From positions 37,356,505 through 37,420,504 of the forward strand of contig OY365806.1 of assembly GCA_959347315.1 (NCBI GenBank): 64,000 nt of DNA, in the 5' to 3' direction. Source of the stretch: Bimastos eiseni (taxonomy: Eukaryota > Annelida > Clitellata > Crassiclitellata > Lumbricidae). A program made the translations under genes and the position numbers. The stretch's first letter is position 1. Each line of letters starts with the position of its first letter. Below, one piece after another: positions 60,941 to 64,000 of the stretch. The notes beneath the pieces were generated by a model. The model made no database searches. It was not told the origin of the DNA and was given only the letters and a program-made list of their open reading frames with translations.

Positions 60941-61532
60941 GAGAAACAGACCGGCCCTCGTTGATCATTAGCAGACTCATTGCAGAGGTTGCAGTGGATC
61001 CGATAACTAATTGAACGTATGCACACAAGCTCACAGGGTGACAAACAAATAAACGCACGCATATCAGACCACGATGGCGCCAATTGGTCGGTTGGTCGTT
61101 CGAGTCTACTGAACACTGACCGACTGACCAGTTGAAGTCTGAACTTACTAAACACTGACCGATTCTGTTTGACCAGCTTCACAGATGATTAAACAAACAG
61201 AAGTATAAAGTATAAACATAAAGAAGTATGGTCAGGTTCTAGGCGACAAAGTCAGAAGAATGAATGACCCTCTGACCCCGTGATTAAGAGATGGAGCTGA
61301 ATGAATCATCCAGTTCTTCGTTCAAATTCGTTGTCTTGTTCTTTCGTACAGAGTGTTTGGACACAATAGAGTAGGCCTATGTATGGACACAATAATCGTT
61401 AAACTACCGACGCTTCTTCTACTGGTCACATGCATGTATGCATGCATGCATATAATATTTATGTATATATATATATATATATGCGTGTGTGTGTGAGTGT
61501 GTGCGTGTGTGTGTGTGGTGTGCGTGGTGTGT

Positions 61533-62177
61533 GTATGTATGTATGTATGTATGTATGTATGTATGTATGTATGTATGTATGTATGTATGTATGTATGTAT
61601 GTATGTATGTATGTATGTATGTATGTATGTATGTATGTATGTATGTATGTATGTATGTATGTATGTATGTATGTATGTATGTATGTATGTATGTATGTAT
61701 GTATGTATGTATGTATGTATGTATGTATGTATGTATGTATGTATGTATGTATGTATGTATGTATGTATGTATGTATGTATGTATGTATGTATGTATGTAT
61801 GTATGTATGTATGTATGTATGTATGTATGTATGTATGTATGTATGTATGTATGTATGTATGTATGTATGTATGTATGTATGTATGTATGTATGTATGTAT
61901 GTATGTATGTATGTATGTATGTATGTATGTATGTATGTATGTATGTATGTATGTATGTATGTATGTATGTATGTATGTATGTATGTATGTATGTATGTAT
62001 GTATGTATGTATGTATGTATGTATGTATGTATGTATGTATGTATGTATGTATGTATGTATGTATGTATGTATGTATGTATGTATGTATGTATGTATGTAT
62101 GTATGTATGTATGTATGTATGTATGTATGTATGTATGTATGTATGTATGTATGTATGTATGTATGTATGTATGTATG
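61533..62177. repeat. (GTAT)n microsatellite, about 161 perfect units
   Basis: About 645 bp of uninterrupted gtat, preceded by a GT-rich stretch and (TA)n. It has no stop codon in the plus frames or in the complementary ones, so long artefact frames of repeating Met-Tyr-Val-Cys and Tyr-Ile-His-Thr appear on both strands. Confidence 0.99.
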
Positions 62178-62271
62178 CTGTTGAAATAGACGAGTATTTA
62201 GTTCGCCATGAAAGAATTGACAGAACGAACTGAACTGGACAGCGACCTTCAAATGGGCTTCAGACCAGCGA

Positions 62272-62784
62272 GGGCTCGTCCATATATTACGTGCGCAAGG
62301 CGAGGGGAAGAGTTCCGAATTTCAGCGATTTTGCGTAGGCTACGAGTGAGTGCGTAAGACGGAGGGAGGGTATCGAGAAATGTAGGCCTACATATATACG
62401 TAGTCCTACGCAAATATAACTGTCTAATTAAAGCGTCCACATTATGGAACATTAAAGAACTGAATCAGAACTGAAAACGAAATGACGGACTATTTTACTC
62501 CAGCCTAATTAATTTTATACAGCCTTAGAACTTTTTTAAATGTAAGTGTTGTTAGTATTGTATTTCTTCATAACAGTTAACAAATTTAAGCTGTGACATA
62601 TGATGACAAAAAAATAAATAGTCTATTATAAAATCAATGTCTTTAGCCATTTTATAAGCGGAAAGAAGGTAGAGCTCAAAATGTGCGTAACGTATGGGAC
62701 AGGGGCCACAAAATGTATGCAATGCAACAGGGGTGAAGGGGTCCGAAAATACTATTTATGCGTACGAAATAAATTGACGGACCC
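62272..62784. mobile_element. Nonautonomous DNA transposon with 3-bp duplication
   Basis: The ends GGGCTCGTCCATATATTACG and a right end tattt..cgtacgaaataaattgacggaccc are inverted and flanked by cga (62269-62271, 62785-62787). Inside each end are gcgtac and ggggt-c-cgaaaat blocks. A 3-bp duplication suggests a Harbinger-type element. A truncated relative is at 12485. Confidence 0.65.
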
Positions 62785-62830
62785 CGACTGAGAAATAACA
62801 TTACAGTTCAATTGCGGGGTACGTCAAGTA

Positions 62831-62897
62831 TCATCATCATCATCATAATCATCGTCATCATCATCATCATCATCATCACCACCACCACCACCATCAT
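62831..62897. repeat. (ATC)n(ACC)n microsatellite
   Basis: About 15 atc triplets, then acc triplets. Confidence 0.95.
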
Positions 62898-63399
62898 CCG
62901 CTGATAGTATCTAATTGCGTGGAACGAGTATGGAGCAAGAGATAGGTCCTGGAGTTGGTTAAGATGCAGGACCTTGTGAACTGTAATTAAGGCAGATGTT
63001 GAAATGGATTCTCTGTTCGATATTCAACCAATGCCTTCATCGGTGCAAGTAGGGCTGAAACTAAGGCATCTTAGATATGTGGCGGACAGGTCACAAGGCT
63101 TGAATGAATGATTTATTTGTAAATAATCGGCTCGCAATAGCGTTATTTTACATATATTTTCTTACAGTGTTCGTATAGGAGGGAAGACCGATCGGCGGTT
63201 TTTAGTTCCTTGCATAGCTTGCAGACGCATGAATTGGCTTGAGTATAGCCTGACATACGGTGCATCGTTATATATGTGGAGCAGTGGTTCGTACTGCTTC
63301 ATACGTAGAGTGGTTCTCGTACCGTTCCAGAGATCGTGTTGCCATATAAATACGACCTCTAGTGACAGCCGCTCTCGCGGTCAGGCAGGTGCGGCTTTT

Positions 63400-64000
63400 C
63401 GCTAATCTGGCGGGGTGGGCCCCTCTGTCGTCGATCGCAAGATGGACCGTGCACTGTTCGTAGGAGTCAACAGGCTGACTGACAGAGAAAAGACCGATCG
63501 TGAGAAATGCTCACAGGTCTGGGTGCCGTTCGAGAGTGCGGTAAAGGCCGATCGTTGGAAATAAATGAATAACAGTTCTGTTCGGGAATACGGGGAAGAT
63601 GGTGACCCGTCGGTGGCCGTTGAGATAATATGTCTGGAAAATCCCAAGCGGAGTCGATCGAAAATAACGAGACAGATTACGTAGGCCGTTGAGACAATAT
63701 ACGGGAAGAGTTCCCCAGTGAACACGTTGGTTAAAAGATGGGGAGGGCGGCCCCGTGAAGCCGTTGGAAACAGTGAGCTACCGGTGAGGCCGTTGACACA
63801 TACTGGGACACATAACTACGTTCGATAAATACGGGGAGGGTGACCCCATTGGTGCGTTTGATACAGGGAAAGTTCCCTTTGGTGCCGAAAACTGATCACT
63901 TGCGGGCGTCTCCGCATATTCTTTACTATTTACGGTTTTCCTTAAATATCCATAATTGGCTATCTAACGTGGTCATACTTACTCCCCTCGTTTACCAGCA
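63400..64000. other. GC-richer stretch with degenerate repeated phrases
   Basis: Phrases like gccgttgagataatat, gccgttgagacaatat, gccgttggaaaca, gccgttgacacata and ggggaggg-tgacccc recur at about 50-70 bp spacing. This may be the edge of a larger tandem or transposon leader that continues beyond the window. Confidence 0.4.

Noticed and set aside
61419..62252. Open frames of 230-277 residues on both strands
   Set aside because: They are the GTAT repeat read in frames without stop codons, not genes.

Overview
The window is eukaryotic and almost certainly from a marine invertebrate animal. The signs are spliced genes with GT/GC-AG introns, an intronless rhodopsin-type neuropeptide receptor, several classes of animal LINE, a Ty3/Gypsy element, many hAT-type MITEs, tRNA-derived SINEs and long microsatellites. 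Base composition is about 38-40% GC outside coding sequence. I cannot fix the phylum from sequence alone; lophotrochozoan or invertebrate deuterostome both fit. All gene and repeat identities rest on motif recognition and hand translation, with no database search.

Region 1-21.3 kb (minus strand) is the middle of a large multi-exon gene for an M16 (inverzincin) metalloprotease, closest in my reading to nardilysin. I located 13 exons whose splice phases chain wherever neighbouring exons are both present. Three short stretches of the protein were not found, and the first exons (with the HxxEH zinc motif) and the last exons lie outside what I could find. Its introns carry hAT MITEs (249-1254; 9170-11700 with a second transposon nested in it; 17077-17882), LINE and SINE fragments and minisatellites.

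Region 21.3-33 kb has no convincing host gene. It is a transposon field: a MITE family with subterminal GACCAAGACCG repeats (three copies, two with perfect 8-bp target duplications), a short hAT MITE at 28675-28969, and a 1.4-kb foldback element at 25191-26598 made of palindromic CGTGCGCACG-type arrays. Region 33-40 kb is a retroelement cluster: two LINE 3' ends in opposite orientation, a frameshifted R2/NeSL-like LINE with an out-of-order junction, and a decayed Ty3/Gypsy element with one LTR, a protease and an RT/RNase H region that lost the RT core in frame.

Region 40-47 kb holds a probable MITE with a LINE fragment inside it, two strong hairpins, and the one complete host gene: a 470-residue intronless GPCR of FMRFamide-receptor type on the minus strand (44931-46343). 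Region 47-64 kb is again gene-poor: LINE fragments (52.2-53.4 kb minus; 55.2-56.8 kb plus, the latter split by a hAT MITE), further hAT MITEs at 57057-57322 and 60031-60416, a 210-bp perfect-centre inverted repeat at 53611-53820, and a roughly 645-bp uninterrupted GTAT microsatellite.

The two host genes show no functional link to each other. The most notable results are the large number of transposon insertions that can be dated relative to one another by nested target duplications, a set of strong hairpins of unknown role, an unusual GPCR lacking the usual loop-2 cysteine, one or two GC-AG introns in the protease gene, and a strong excess of the palindrome TAGGCCTA confined to 21-62.4 kb.
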